NCBI RefSeq assembly: GCF_003583365.1 | Contig: NZ_QXED01000003.1 | Span: 620,001 to 684,000 of the forward strand | Reading direction: 5' to 3' | Length of the DNA stretch: 64,000 nucleotides | From: Fibrisoma montanum | GTDB taxonomy: Bacteria; Bacteroidota; Bacteroidia; Cytophagales; Spirosomataceae | Shown here: one piece after another, positions 52,744 to 62,859 of the stretch | Numbering within the stretch: position 1 is the first letter of the stretch | Layout of the letters: each line of letters opens with the position of its first letter | Position numbers and translations under genes: made by a program | The notes under the pieces: model-generated | What the model saw: only the letters and a program-made list of their open reading frames with translations | Told to the model about the DNA's origin: nothing | The model's database searches: none

Positions 52744-55404
52744 ATGACTAAGTTAACCGTGATTACCCTGTGCACCTGGCTGGCCATAAGCCTGTCCGTC
52801 AGTGCTCAGCGCCCCCAGCGGGCGTACCGCCACCGTGCCGACAAGCGGGTACTCAACGAAAAGTCGCCCCTGATTATGCCCTACAACCGGCTTACCCAAT
52901 CGGCCGGAACAGTGCTGAGTTACGGCGATCCCAGGCTGGAGAACCACACACTCGACCTGGCCGTGCTGCCGGGCGGACAGCAGCTGGTGATCGAAGACCG
53001 CTACGGCATCGCCATCCTCGACCGGGCCAGCCAAAAAATCGGGCAGCGGTGGGCGTTCAGCAGCGTTCCTGAGTACAAATCGATGATGAGCACCTACTCG
53101 GGCATTGAGACGTTTGTATACCAGAACCAGACGTACATCGTATGGGGAGCGTCGGAGCGGGAACGGGGTAAGTCGGGCGTGATGGTAGCCACCTGGGCGG
53201 GCGGCAAAATCGGGTCGGTCAGCTTGATTCCGTTCAGCGCCGTAGCCCCCGCCCCCATTGCGCTCGCCAACGACGTAGCGGTCAGTCTGGAAGCGGGTGA
53301 ACCTTATCTCTACGTTGTCCTGAACGGCAATAACCAGCTCGCCAAAGTTCGGTTTGCGGATAGGACCGTTGTCTGGACGGCCCCCACGGGTGTGGCTCCT
53401 TTCGGCGTCGCGCTGGCCGGCGACCGTGCCTACGTAACGAACTGGGCCGGGCCGGTGCCGGACTCAACCCAGCAGCGCGAAACGGCGGGGGTACCCTGGG
53501 GCAGCGCCTACGTTGATCCGCGGACGGGCGCAATCGTGCAGGGAACCGTATCGGTCATTGACCAGAAAACGGGTCGCCCCGACACCGAACTGCGGGTTGG
53601 TTTGCACCCCAACGCCATCATCCCCGACCGATTGGGTCAGCGGCTGTACGTCGCCAACGGCAACAGCGACCACGTATCGGTCATCGACGCGCAGACCCGA
53701 CAGGTGACGGATTCCATTCCGGTAGGCCTGTTTCGGGGGCAAACGTCCTACATCGGCAGTACGCCCAACGCCCTGGCCCTCGACTCGTCGGGCCGCACGC
53801 TCTACGTCGCCAATGGGCTCGACAACGCCCTGGCGGTGGTGTCGGTGGCCGACAGACAGGTTCGGGGCTACATTCCGACCCAGGCTTATCCCGGCGGGGT
53901 TCTTTCTCTGGGCAACGACCTCTACGTAACCAACCTCGAAGGCAGCGGAGCCCGCATTGCCACAGCTGTCGATCTGGGCAACAACCGGACCGCCGATCCC
54001 ATGAAACCCGGTCAGGAGGCCTACACGGCCCACCGGCAGCTGGCTACGCTGTCGGTCATTCCCGTTCCGACTGATGCTCAATTGACGAAATACACCGATC
54101 AGGTCCGGAAGCTGAGCCTGCAGTTCCGGCTGGCACTGGCCGAGCAGCTACCCCGTCCGGATGCCAGGCCCCGGCCCGTTCCCGAACGGATCGGCGAACC
54201 GTCGGTGTTCAAACACGTGGTGTACATCATCAAGGAAAACCGCACCTACGATCAGGTGCTGGGCGATATGCGGGAAGGCCGCGGTATGCCGTCGCTCTGC
54301 GTATTCGGCGACAGTGTGACGCCCAATCAGCACCAGTTGGCCCGCGAGTTCATGCTGCTCGACAACTACCACGTATCGGGCAAATCCTCCGCCGAAGGCC
54401 ACCACTGGGCCGATGCCGCGATGGTGACCGACTACACCGAAAAAAGCGTTCGGGCGTGGTTCCGGTCGTACCCGCACGTCCTCTACGATGCGCTGGTGTA
54501 CAACAAGAAAGGCATGATCTGGAACAACGCCCTCGACCACGGCAAAACGGTCCGCATCTACGGCGAAGCCTGCACCTGCCAGTTCGACAAGAAACAGTAC
54601 GACTGGCAGAAGCTGTACCAGATGCGCGAAGCCGGGCAACCGTTTTCCTACACCAACACAACCACCATTTCGCGGGTGCAGCCCATTCTGGCGATGGATT
54701 TTCCCGGCTGCGACGATGAAACGATCAGCGACCAGATGCGGGCCGATGCCTTTATCCGCGATCTGAACGCAGCAGCCGCCCGTTCCGGCGACGACTGGCC
54801 GAACCTGATGATCATGGCCCTGCCCAACGACCACACAGCGGGCCTGAGTCCGCAGTTTCCCACCCCGCGGGCCATGGTGGCAGACAACGACCTGGCCGTC
54901 GGGCGGATTGTGGAAGCCATCCAGAAGAGCCGTTTCGCCGACAATACCGTTATTTTCATTACCGAAGACGATTCGCAGTCGGGTTGGGATCATATTTCGG
55001 CCTACCGAACGACGGGCTTCGTGGTGAGTCCTTACTCCCGGCTTCGGCGGACGGTCTCGACCAACTACAACCAGACGTCGATGATGCGCACGATGGAACT
55101 GATATTGGGGCTGCCACCCATGAACGTCATCGATGCCACGGCTCTGCCCATGTTCGACTGCTTTACGGACAAAGCCGACCCGACGCCTTTTACGGCCCTT
55201 CAAAACCGGATTCCACTGGATGAGATGAACAAGCCCCTGTCGAGTCTGCGGGGCAAGGCGCTGCACTATGCCCGCGAATCGGTAGAGCAGGCAGAAGAAG
55301 GCATCGATACCGGCGAAGACGAACTCATGAACCAAATTCTCTGGTTCGCCACAAAAGGCGACAAGCCCTATCCGCGTTTCCGCCACGCCGGTGAGAAAGA
55401 GTAG
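52744..55404 (+). CDS. YncE-type propeller fused to phosphoesterase (A)
   Basis: 886 residues, signal peptide (1-22). An N-terminal YncE/YVTN beta-propeller (about 60-440) repeats RLYVANGNSDHVSVIDAQTR, TLYVANGLDNALAVVSV and DLYVTNLEGSG. The C-terminal phosphoesterase of the alkaline-phosphatase superfamily (PF04185 type, about 490-830) shows IIKENRTYDQVLGDM, SAEGHHWADAA, LPNDHTAG, DNDLAVG, ITEDDSQSGWDHI and GFVVSPYSR, with all metal-type residues. Typical relatives are acid phosphatases and phospholipases C. Follows the PI-PLC gene by 2 bases; converges on its paralogue B. Probably periplasmic or on the surface. Confidence 0.9.
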   Translation: MTKLTVITLCTWLAISLSVSAQRPQRAYRHRADKRVLNEKSPLIMPYNRLTQSAGTVLSYGDPRLENHTLDLAVLPGGQQLVIEDRYGIAILDRASQKIGQRWAFSSVPEYKSMMSTYSGIETFVYQNQTYIVWGASERERGKSGVMVATWAGGKIGSVSLIPFSAVAPAPIALANDVAVSLEAGEPYLYVVLNGNNQLAKVRFADRTVVWTAPTGVAPFGVALAGDRAYVTNWAGPVPDSTQQRETAGVPWGSAYVDPRTGAIVQGTVSVIDQKTGRPDTELRVGLHPNAIIPDRLGQRLYVANGNSDHVSVIDAQTRQVTDSIPVGLFRGQTSYIGSTPNALALDSSGRTLYVANGLDNALAVVSVADRQVRGYIPTQAYPGGVLSLGNDLYVTNLEGSGARIATAVDLGNNRTADPMKPGQEAYTAHRQLATLSVIPVPTDAQLTKYTDQVRKLSLQFRLALAEQLPRPDARPRPVPERIGEPSVFKHVVYIIKENRTYDQVLGDMREGRGMPSLCVFGDSVTPNQHQLAREFMLLDNYHVSGKSSAEGHHWADAAMVTDYTEKSVRAWFRSYPHVLYDALVYNKKGMIWNNALDHGKTVRIYGEACTCQFDKKQYDWQKLYQMREAGQPFSYTNTTTISRVQPILAMDFPGCDDETISDQMRADAFIRDLNAAAARSGDDWPNLMIMALPNDHTAGLSPQFPTPRAMVADNDLAVGRIVEAIQKSRFADNTVIFITEDDSQSGWDHISAYRTTGFVVSPYSRLRRTVSTNYNQTSMMRTMELILGLPPMNVIDATALPMFDCFTDKADPTPFTALQNRIPLDEMNKPLSSLRGKALHYARESVEQAEEGIDTGEDELMNQILWFATKGDKPYPRFRHAGEKE

Positions 55405-55450
55405 CCCGACTGCTGCGCAGGCGGACTGATTCTTTTTCGCCTTGTCATGG

Positions 55451-55493
55451 TCATGTCGGGTTATCGGGTTATAAACTCAATAGCCCGGCATGA
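55451..55493. terminator. Hairpin between convergent phosphoesterase genes
   Basis: A 14-bp stem with two G-T pairs (55451-55464 with 55480-55493, TCATGTCGGGTTAT) and a 15-nt loop. It lies 46 bases after gene A and 54 before the end of gene B, and can act on both strands. Confidence 0.6.
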
Positions 55494-55547
55494 TCCTGAT
55501 AGGACTTCAATTTGACACTATAGCCACATACTTCTTTTTTATCCGGA

Positions 55548-58007
55548 TTAATCATCGTCATCATCGCCTTTGTTCACGACCCGCACGAAAGCGCTTCGGC
55601 GGGGAGCGGGCAGCACGGCGTCTTCACCACGTAATCCTTTCCAGAGAATTTCGTTGAACAGATTATCGTCAATACGGTCAACATCGGCAAAATCCAGTTC
55701 GGCCGAACGCCGTGCGCTGCGGGTGTCGGCGGTATTGAGCGCGTCGAGGTCAACGTTGGCCGGAACGGATTGGTACGGCGTTAGTGTTGGCGTAGCCGAA
55801 AACGCCCGGAACATGGGGGTGGCTCCGGCATCGTACTGGCTCATGGGCGGCAAGCCGAGAATCAGTTCTATCGTTCGCAACATGCCCGATGTCGAGTACA
55901 TCGTATGGTCAACAAACTTCCGCTTTGTGTAAGGACTGATGACCAGGGCTGTCGACCGGTGCGCATCCACATGATCGGGGCCGTTCTGAGCGTCGTCTTC
56001 CAGAATAAAAATGGCGGATTCCATCCAGATCGGGCTTTTACTGATATGTTCAACCAGCAAGCCTACAGCCAGGTCGTTGTCGGCCACACAGGCGTAGGGC
56101 GTCATCTGCCCCACGGCCAGCCCGTGCGTATGGTCATTGCCGAGCCGAATTGAGTTAAAAGCAGGCACGGCGTTAGCGGTCAGCAACGAGTCGAAATCGC
56201 GTTTCCACTGGTAAAAGCGCGTCGTATCCTTGGTTTTATTGACGTAAAAAGTTGTGAAATTAGCGCAAACGTGCTGGTCGTCCAGTGCGGAAATGTTGCC
56301 TTTCGTTTTGTCGACAAACACACCGTAACTGCGGTAACTGACGCCCTTTCTCTTGCAGAAATCCCAGATGAAGCCGTCTTTGTCGTTGGCAATCTGCCGG
56401 CGGCCCATGCCCTCCGTCGTGCCCCCGCGCCGACCATAGCCGGTGGGCCAGGTTTTTTCGAGGTAGTCATTGGCATGGGCGGCCATGCTCCAGTTGTGCC
56501 CGTCGGCGCTCACCTCGGCGTCAACGTAGAAATTATCGAAGAGCACAAACTCGCGGGCCAGCTTGTGCTGATTCGGTGTGTATTTTTCACCAAACAGGCA
56601 AAGCGTCGAGTCGCCGTTGCCTTCTTTCATATCCCCGAACACCTGGTCGTAGGTCCGGTTTTCCTTCATTACGTAGAACACGTATTTGATGGGTGATTTC
56701 TCACCTACTTTCATAGGTATTGGATTACCCGGTTCCCCATCAACAATCAGTTCTTTTTCCTTTTTGTAGGGCGAGTTGGCGTACACCTTTTTCGAATAAA
56801 CCGATAGCGCGGCTTCACCGGGCTCATCGATAATGCTCATGGTTCCCTTCATGAGGTTACCGATGTACTGCAGCCGATCATTGGCTTTTACTTCACCCAG
56901 GTGCGTTTCGGAGCGAACCGAACGACTCACCGGCTGCGGGCCCTGCGGATTGGCAAACGACGTGAACCCTTTGCCGTTCGTGGCAAAGATGCGTTTGCCG
57001 ATTACCCGTACGTTGGTCGGGTACCAACCTACCGGAATAAACCCCTTCGAGGTACTTTTTCCCGGCTCGCTGACGTCAAAAACGGCCAGGCAGTTGTTGT
57101 CAGCATTAGCAATGTAGAGCTGTTTTTCATTGCTCGACAAAGCCAGCCCGTTCGTCACCGACCCAACCGGCGAGTTTGGGTACAGAGCCGCGTCCAGCAC
57201 TTCGATGACTTTTTTGGCCTTTGTGTCAATGATCGACACGCTGTTATCGCCCGCATTGGCCACAAATAGAAACGTCCCCTTCTTGTTTAGAATCAGCTCA
57301 TTCGGATTGTACGTAACGGGTATGGTATGCGTCAGCTTACGGGCCTGGGGGTCGTAAACGGCGACCTGCCTGCCACCCCAGAGCGAGATATACAGTTCCT
57401 TCCGATCCGGCGACAGCACACAAGTGTACGCTTCATGGCCTAAATCCTGCTTGTGTACCACGGCTTTGGTAGCCAGATCAATGACGTGTAGCGCCTTGCT
57501 TTCCTTCGTTACCACGTAGAGCCGGTTGCGGGCATCGTCGACTTCAATACCCACCGGTGAAATCTTCTCGGTCATCTTCTTGCCGAGAATCAGGCTGTCA
57601 GCCAGTACCAACCTGTTATTATTGACAGCGTACTTCAGAATCCAGTTGTCGTTTCCACCCGACGCGAACAGAAACTTCTCATCGCCACTGAACCGCAATC
57701 CGTAGAACGACTTCGGAATAACGACTTTGTCAATTACCTTTTCGGCACGAGCGTCGATTAGCTGGATGCTCTGCGTACCCTGGCCGTTATTAGTCACGGC
57801 CATGAGCTTACCCGACTTTGACACAGCAATGTTCAGCGGCAGGTCGCCCACCTCAAACGAGCGACCCGCCGGAGTCAGTCCCCAGCCGTTGGGCAGGAGC
57901 ACCCGCCGGGCTTCAAGTTCGGCATCTAGTTTATTGAGGTCCGGCTTTTTCTGCGCCCAGACACTGGTTGCAACAGCAAATACCAAACAAATCAAAACGG
58001 CTCTCAT
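55548..58007 (-). CDS. YncE-type propeller fused to phosphoesterase (B)
   Basis: 819 residues, signal peptide (1-18). Same plan as A: propeller about 40-400 (LYVVTKESKALHVID, LFVANAGDNSVSIID, LYIANADNNCLAVFD) then phosphoesterase about 445-740 with VMKENRTYDQVFGDMKEG, SADGHNWSMAA, RLGNDHTHG, DNDLAVG, ILEDDAQNGPDHVDAH and LVISPYTK. Both keep the metal residues but differ in surface loops (B has GYGRRGGTTEGMGRR). B has an acidic tail, KGDDDDD. It starts 103 bases after SusD without a visible terminator, so it is probably the third gene of the SusC-SusD unit. Confidence 0.9.
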   Translation of the reverse strand: MRAVLICLVFAVATSVWAQKKPDLNKLDAELEARRVLLPNGWGLTPAGRSFEVGDLPLNIAVSKSGKLMAVTNNGQGTQSIQLIDARAEKVIDKVVIPKSFYGLRFSGDEKFLFASGGNDNWILKYAVNNNRLVLADSLILGKKMTEKISPVGIEVDDARNRLYVVTKESKALHVIDLATKAVVHKQDLGHEAYTCVLSPDRKELYISLWGGRQVAVYDPQARKLTHTIPVTYNPNELILNKKGTFLFVANAGDNSVSIIDTKAKKVIEVLDAALYPNSPVGSVTNGLALSSNEKQLYIANADNNCLAVFDVSEPGKSTSKGFIPVGWYPTNVRVIGKRIFATNGKGFTSFANPQGPQPVSRSVRSETHLGEVKANDRLQYIGNLMKGTMSIIDEPGEAALSVYSKKVYANSPYKKEKELIVDGEPGNPIPMKVGEKSPIKYVFYVMKENRTYDQVFGDMKEGNGDSTLCLFGEKYTPNQHKLAREFVLFDNFYVDAEVSADGHNWSMAAHANDYLEKTWPTGYGRRGGTTEGMGRRQIANDKDGFIWDFCKRKGVSYRSYGVFVDKTKGNISALDDQHVCANFTTFYVNKTKDTTRFYQWKRDFDSLLTANAVPAFNSIRLGNDHTHGLAVGQMTPYACVADNDLAVGLLVEHISKSPIWMESAIFILEDDAQNGPDHVDAHRSTALVISPYTKRKFVDHTMYSTSGMLRTIELILGLPPMSQYDAGATPMFRAFSATPTLTPYQSVPANVDLDALNTADTRSARRSAELDFADVDRIDDNLFNEILWKGLRGEDAVLPAPRRSAFVRVVNKGDDDDD

Positions 58008-58110
58008 GGTGAAATTGGGGTTCTATATTTTTTTTTACGCGCCTTTGCAGACGAATGCTCATCATATAGCCAGCGCAAGTACACACCCGCGCCGGCCACA
58101 TTTAAGATCA

Positions 58111-59595
58111 TCACTGCTCCCACCACGCTTTGACATCGCTGCGGTCGCCACCAATAGCAGCAACGGCGGTAGCCAGGTTTTCGGGGTTGAGTGATTGTAA
58201 ATACGTCGGATATGGAACCCGAGACGGAAACTTATTCTCCGCCGGAATGCCCGACCCGCGTGGTAATACGGGATAACCGGTTCGGCGCTTTTCAAACCAC
58301 GACTGATAATCGACAAAGAAATATGCATAATACTTCTGTAGCATGATCTGCTCCAGTTGCTTTTCGGATGCGGCTTTGTCGTTGTAGGCAACGCCTTTTT
58401 GCTCCAGATACCCCGCCGGCAGCGTAGCCCCCCACTGCGTCATCGATGCCCGGATACCCGCTTCGTAATGCGCTTTCGGTGTTTTTCCAGTATTGTATCC
58501 CTTCAGGGCCAGTTCTGCTTTAATGAATTCGAGTTCGGCATAGGGCATCATCACGCCGAGTTGCGGCAGGGTTTTCAGGAGGTCCGTATAACTGGAGTTA
58601 CGCCCGACCACGTACTCCAGCGATGTCGGATAACCACTCTGAATACCTTGGTAGACACTGGCTCCGTTGACCGTCACGGGATTCATCCAGATAGCCCGGC
58701 GCGGGTCGTTGTCGGCGTTCATTTTGTTGACAAAAAACTCCGTAAAATACGTACCATCACGCCAATCCAGCGTTCGGGCGTTGAAGTACGGATTGAAATA
58801 GGGGAATGTACCGGGGTAGCGAAAAATAGCTTCGTCGGCGTTAGCTGCAAAGACCGGATACTTAATTGGATCAGCCAGAATGGCGTTGATCTGCTCCCTG
58901 ACGTTGATCTCCCCGTCGCGCTTCGAGATACGTAACAACAGCCGCAGGCGCAGCGAATTGGCAAACTTCTTCCACTTTTGAATGCCCACGTTTTTCCCGC
59001 CCGACAAGGCGTTGGCGTTGTAGACCAGATCACCCCCGTACGTCAGCGCTTTCGTATCGTCAAACAGACCGTTGGCCGTTTCGAGATCTTTCAAAAGTTG
59101 AACGTAGATATCCTTCTGTTTGTCGAAGGCAGGATTGAAAACGCCCTCCGTCGCTTTGATTGCCTGCGAATACGGAATGTCGCCGTACAGGTCGGTCAGG
59201 ATTGAGTACGCCCAGCTTTTGTAGACCAGTGCAATGGCCTTGTAGTTGTTTTCCTTTAACCGGTCGGCAATGGCGTAGATATCTTCAATGTCAGTTATGT
59301 TCGTGTAAAAGTTCGACCAGACACCAGCACCCGGATTAACCACGTAACGGTGCAGCCCACCCCCGCTCGTGCTGGCTCGTGGCGCATCGACCTGCATGAG
59401 TTCGTGGGTAAATGACCGGCCCGCCGAGACGCTCGCATTCACGATGCGGTATTGCAGTTGTCCCAGCATAACGCCCGGCGTAATTTCCTGGGGGCGGTTT
59501 GGATCAATATTCAACTCGTCAAAATTGTTGGTACAGGCGGTCTGCAAGAGGGCGACCAACGTTAGAAAAATACCTGTGATACGTATCGTTTTCAT
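58111..59595 (-). CDS. SusD/RagB-like outer-membrane lipoprotein
   Basis: 494 residues of the SusD-like 2 branch. Lipobox Cys21 in ALLQTAC, then NNFDELNIDPNRPQ, the usual N-terminus of this branch. SusD lids sit on top of their SusC barrel and bind the nutrient. Helical TPR-like pieces IEDIYAIADRLKENNYKAIA and YKSWAYSILTDLYGDIPYSQ are typical. The start is 10 bases after the SusC stop. Members of this branch are often linked to small or non-glycan nutrients, which would fit the phosphoesterase gene downstream. Confidence 0.93.
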   Translation of the reverse strand: MKTIRITGIFLTLVALLQTACTNNFDELNIDPNRPQEITPGVMLGQLQYRIVNASVSAGRSFTHELMQVDAPRASTSGGGLHRYVVNPGAGVWSNFYTNITDIEDIYAIADRLKENNYKAIALVYKSWAYSILTDLYGDIPYSQAIKATEGVFNPAFDKQKDIYVQLLKDLETANGLFDDTKALTYGGDLVYNANALSGGKNVGIQKWKKFANSLRLRLLLRISKRDGEINVREQINAILADPIKYPVFAANADEAIFRYPGTFPYFNPYFNARTLDWRDGTYFTEFFVNKMNADNDPRRAIWMNPVTVNGASVYQGIQSGYPTSLEYVVGRNSSYTDLLKTLPQLGVMMPYAELEFIKAELALKGYNTGKTPKAHYEAGIRASMTQWGATLPAGYLEQKGVAYNDKAASEKQLEQIMLQKYYAYFFVDYQSWFEKRRTGYPVLPRGSGIPAENKFPSRVPYPTYLQSLNPENLATAVAAIGGDRSDVKAWWEQ

Positions 59596-59605
59596 GTCAG
59601 ATCGC

Positions 59606-62600
59606 TTATAGTTTGAAGGTTAGGTTTACGCCCATCGTGCGGGTTGAGGGGAACTGGGTCAGCTCCACGCCCGGCGTCAACGTGCCACTGTTCAGGTTGC
59701 CACCCTCAGGGTCAAAACCAGGGAATTTCGTAAAGTTGAACAGTTCCCGCCCGAAGAATGCCAGACTGCTTTGCCGGATCCCCACCCGGCTCAGTAAGGA
59801 CACGGGCAGGTTAAATTCAAACCGGACTTCCCGGATCTTGATGAACGACGCATCGAAGATGTTCGTCTCGGCGTTGCTGATCTGGTAATAGTTGTCATAG
59901 TACGCGCTGGCTGGCACTTTCACTGTATTCGGCACAAACGAGCCATCGGGCTGCTTTACTACGCCGTCGCCGATGAGACCGCCATCGCGACCGGGCAGCG
60001 TCACCGTGGTTTTACCCAGTGTGTTGTTTTTGTGGTTGGTCTGTGAATACATGCTGCCGCCCTTCTGTCCATCGACCAGCACACTAACCCGCACATTCTT
60101 GATCGTAAATTCGTTGGCAATGCTGGCTTTCCAGTCGGCAAAGGCGTTGCCCCATTTCTTCGTCACCGGGTCGAGGGGAGCCGGTAAGCCAACCGACGAG
60201 TAGATGATCTGGCCATCCGGCGACCGCTGGAAACCACGGCCGTAAAGGTCACCCATCCGGCCGCCTACCCGCGCTTCAATCGTTACGTTACCGCCGTGAT
60301 TGTAAATAATCTGGTTAGTGATGCCCTCAGCTAATTCGCGGACATAACTGCGGTTTCGCGACCAGAGCAGCGTTGTGTTCCAGCTAAAAGTCTGGTTCAC
60401 AATAGGCTTGGCGGTCAGCTTCAGTTCAACACCTTTGCTGTTAATCAGACCGGCGTTGATGAGCGCGTTGGCGTAGCCCGACACCGGATCGAGCGGAATG
60501 GCCAAAATCTGGTTGCGGCTGTTGTTGTTATACACCGCTACGTCCAGGCCCAACCGGTTGTTGAACAACCGGATGTCGGCCCCAAACTCATAGCTTGACG
60601 TAATTTCCGGTTTCAAATCAGCATTAAACAGCGTTGATGGGTTGGTGAAGTTATTGCCGTAAATCCGGTCATAATACTTCGCCGTCTGGTACGGACGCGT
60701 ATCGTTCCCTACCTGCGCCCACGACGCCCGAACCTTCGCGAACGAGACGGCCCGCGGCAGGGTGAACAGTTCGTTCAGCAGGAAGCTCGAACTTACCGAG
60801 GGGTAGAAAAACGAGTTGTTCTTAAACGGCAGCGTGCTCGACCAGTCGTTGCGGCCTGTTACGTCCAGGAAGATTTTCTCGTCGTAGGAGAACTGGGCGG
60901 CTCCGTATAAGCTGTTGATAGCCTTCTGGGTTTTCAGGGGATCAGCCACGGCTTGGTCCAGACTGTTTGAAATCTGGTAAATGCCCGGCTGAGCCAACTG
61001 GTCGGCGTAGAGCCCGGCGAAGTCGTACGTCTGCCGCATGGCGTTACCCCCCACTGAAGCCGTTACGCCAATCAGGCTACTTAGTTTATCACGGTAGGTG
61101 AGCAGGAAATCCGTGTTCGATTCATAACTGAAAACGTTCTGCTCCCGATACATGCCCCGTGGATACTTAGTCATGCTGAACGGCCGCTGCTGCGATCGAA
61201 ACTCAAACGACATATCCAGACCCGTACGAACGAGCAGGTCCAGTTTGTCCGAGAACGTGTAGTTCGCGGATACGTTGCCGATGACACCGTGCTTGTTCAT
61301 CTTGTTCAACATCTCGTACATACCCAGATACGGGTTATCGGGTCCGGGGTTAAACGGGTTCCGCTGTTGTACGTTTTCCAGACCAGGCTGCCAGTACGGC
61401 TTGAACCACTCCGGCCGGATGTTCGGGGCCGTGCCGATAATCAGAAAATACATCAGCGACTGGTTATTGTAGCCTGCGGCCGGCAGGTTGTCGCTTTTCT
61501 TGTTCGTGTAATTGACTTTCCCATTGATTTTGAGCCGGTCGGCAACCTTCTGATTCACCGACAAAGCTGCGTTGATACGCTCGAAGCCGGTGTTGGGAAT
61601 GATCCACTTGTTCTTGAAATGCGTTATTGCTACTCGCGCAGATCCGTTTTCGCCCCCGCCCTCCAGTGCGACACTGTTGGAATACGTGACACCGGTCTGA
61701 AAGAAGCCAGAAATGTAATCTTTGTGGGGCACCCAGGGTGTTCGTTCGGTTGGTTTACCGTCGGGCGCATTGGGGTTATACTGAAAATACGACTGGCCAT
61801 TAAACCTCGGTCCCCATGCCCGGCCAGCCGCCACTGACGTACTGGTGTTGGGACCATCCTGGCTGTCGAGGTAGGAATAGTAGGCATCGGTACGTCCTTC
61901 GCCATACTCAAACTGATAATCGGGGTAACGATTTACCTGTTCAATGTTGACGTTAGAGTTGACCGTTATGCCGATGCCTTTATCTTTCCGAACACCCGAT
62001 TTAGTTGTGATAATAATGGCACCACCCGCGGCCCGGCTTCCATATAGAGCCGTAGCACCGGGGCCTTTCAGCACCGTCACCTTTTCAATATCATCTGGGT
62101 TCAGATCCGACAGGCTCGACCCATAATCGACCGGGCTATCCTGCGAGAGGTGGGATGTAAAACCGGTTCCCGTGATCCGGCTGCTGACCGGCACACCATC
62201 CACTACGATCAGAGCCTGATTGTTTTCCAGGTTCAGCGACGACTCCCCGCGCAATGTAATCCGCGACGACCCCATCGGTCCCGCGCCCGTTCCCTGAATG
62301 TTCAGCCCAGCTACCTTACCCGACAGCGAATTGACCCAGTTGCTGGTGCGCGCGTCTTTCACTGCGTTTTCGCTGACCGTCTGGGCCGCGTAACCTAATG
62401 ACTTCTCTTCCCGTTTGATACCCAGCGCCGTTACAACCACTTCGTTAAGCATCTGGTCGTTGGGTTTAAGCTGTACGTCAATTTGCGACTTGTTGGCGAG
62501 GGGCACTTCGGTCGTTACGAAACCGACGAAACTAAACACCAGTACATCGCCTGGTTTCAGCGTCCTGGCGGGCGTAAGCGCGTAAGCGCCCGTTGCATCC

Positions 62601-62800
62601 GTTACGGCTCCGTTGAGTGTGCCTTTAATCACGACGTTAACTCCCGGGATGGGCTGGCCCTTGTCGTCAGAAACGACGCCTTTGATCATGGCCGTTTGTC
62701 CGAACAGACTACCAGCGCTCAACAGAAGCGCCATAACGAGTGTAGATACTGGCGTACGAACGGCCTTGAGCAGCTGAAGAAGTAAACAGTTGTGTTCCAT
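59606..62800 (-). CDS. SusC/RagA TonB-linked outer-membrane transporter
   Basis: 1064 residues. Signal peptide (1-35), then a carboxypeptidase-regulatory-like domain (about 36-120: IKGVVSDDKGQPIPGVNVVI), the linker LNEVVVTALGIKREEKSLGY, the plug domain (about 130-250) with the SusC hallmark NLNPDDIEKVTVLKGPGATA and YGSRAAGGAIIITTK, and a 22-strand barrel to the end. No N-terminal secretin/STN domain, so no sigma/anti-sigma signalling through this receptor. Length and ending (TMGVNLTFKL) are normal. It imports a ligand captured by SusD, driven by TonB. Confidence 0.95.
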   Translation of the reverse strand: MEHNCLLLQLLKAVRTPVSTLVMALLLSAGSLFGQTAMIKGVVSDDKGQPIPGVNVVIKGTLNGAVTDATGAYALTPARTLKPGDVLVFSFVGFVTTEVPLANKSQIDVQLKPNDQMLNEVVVTALGIKREEKSLGYAAQTVSENAVKDARTSNWVNSLSGKVAGLNIQGTGAGPMGSSRITLRGESSLNLENNQALIVVDGVPVSSRITGTGFTSHLSQDSPVDYGSSLSDLNPDDIEKVTVLKGPGATALYGSRAAGGAIIITTKSGVRKDKGIGITVNSNVNIEQVNRYPDYQFEYGEGRTDAYYSYLDSQDGPNTSTSVAAGRAWGPRFNGQSYFQYNPNAPDGKPTERTPWVPHKDYISGFFQTGVTYSNSVALEGGGENGSARVAITHFKNKWIIPNTGFERINAALSVNQKVADRLKINGKVNYTNKKSDNLPAAGYNNQSLMYFLIIGTAPNIRPEWFKPYWQPGLENVQQRNPFNPGPDNPYLGMYEMLNKMNKHGVIGNVSANYTFSDKLDLLVRTGLDMSFEFRSQQRPFSMTKYPRGMYREQNVFSYESNTDFLLTYRDKLSSLIGVTASVGGNAMRQTYDFAGLYADQLAQPGIYQISNSLDQAVADPLKTQKAINSLYGAAQFSYDEKIFLDVTGRNDWSSTLPFKNNSFFYPSVSSSFLLNELFTLPRAVSFAKVRASWAQVGNDTRPYQTAKYYDRIYGNNFTNPSTLFNADLKPEITSSYEFGADIRLFNNRLGLDVAVYNNNSRNQILAIPLDPVSGYANALINAGLINSKGVELKLTAKPIVNQTFSWNTTLLWSRNRSYVRELAEGITNQIIYNHGGNVTIEARVGGRMGDLYGRGFQRSPDGQIIYSSVGLPAPLDPVTKKWGNAFADWKASIANEFTIKNVRVSVLVDGQKGGSMYSQTNHKNNTLGKTTVTLPGRDGGLIGDGVVKQPDGSFVPNTVKVPASAYYDNYYQISNAETNIFDASFIKIREVRFEFNLPVSLLSRVGIRQSSLAFFGRELFNFTKFPGFDPEGGNLNSGTLTPGVELTQFPSTRTMGVNLTFKL

Positions 62801-62859
62801 TCTGGACGATCATCTGATAGGTTCGACGGCGAATCTACCCAGACGACCGGCGATCAGGC

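Noticed and set aside
54148-55386. Antisense open frame of 412 codons under phosphoesterase A
   Set aside because: Shadow of the plus-strand gene: His/Val/Arg-rich nonsense composition and no recognisable motif.
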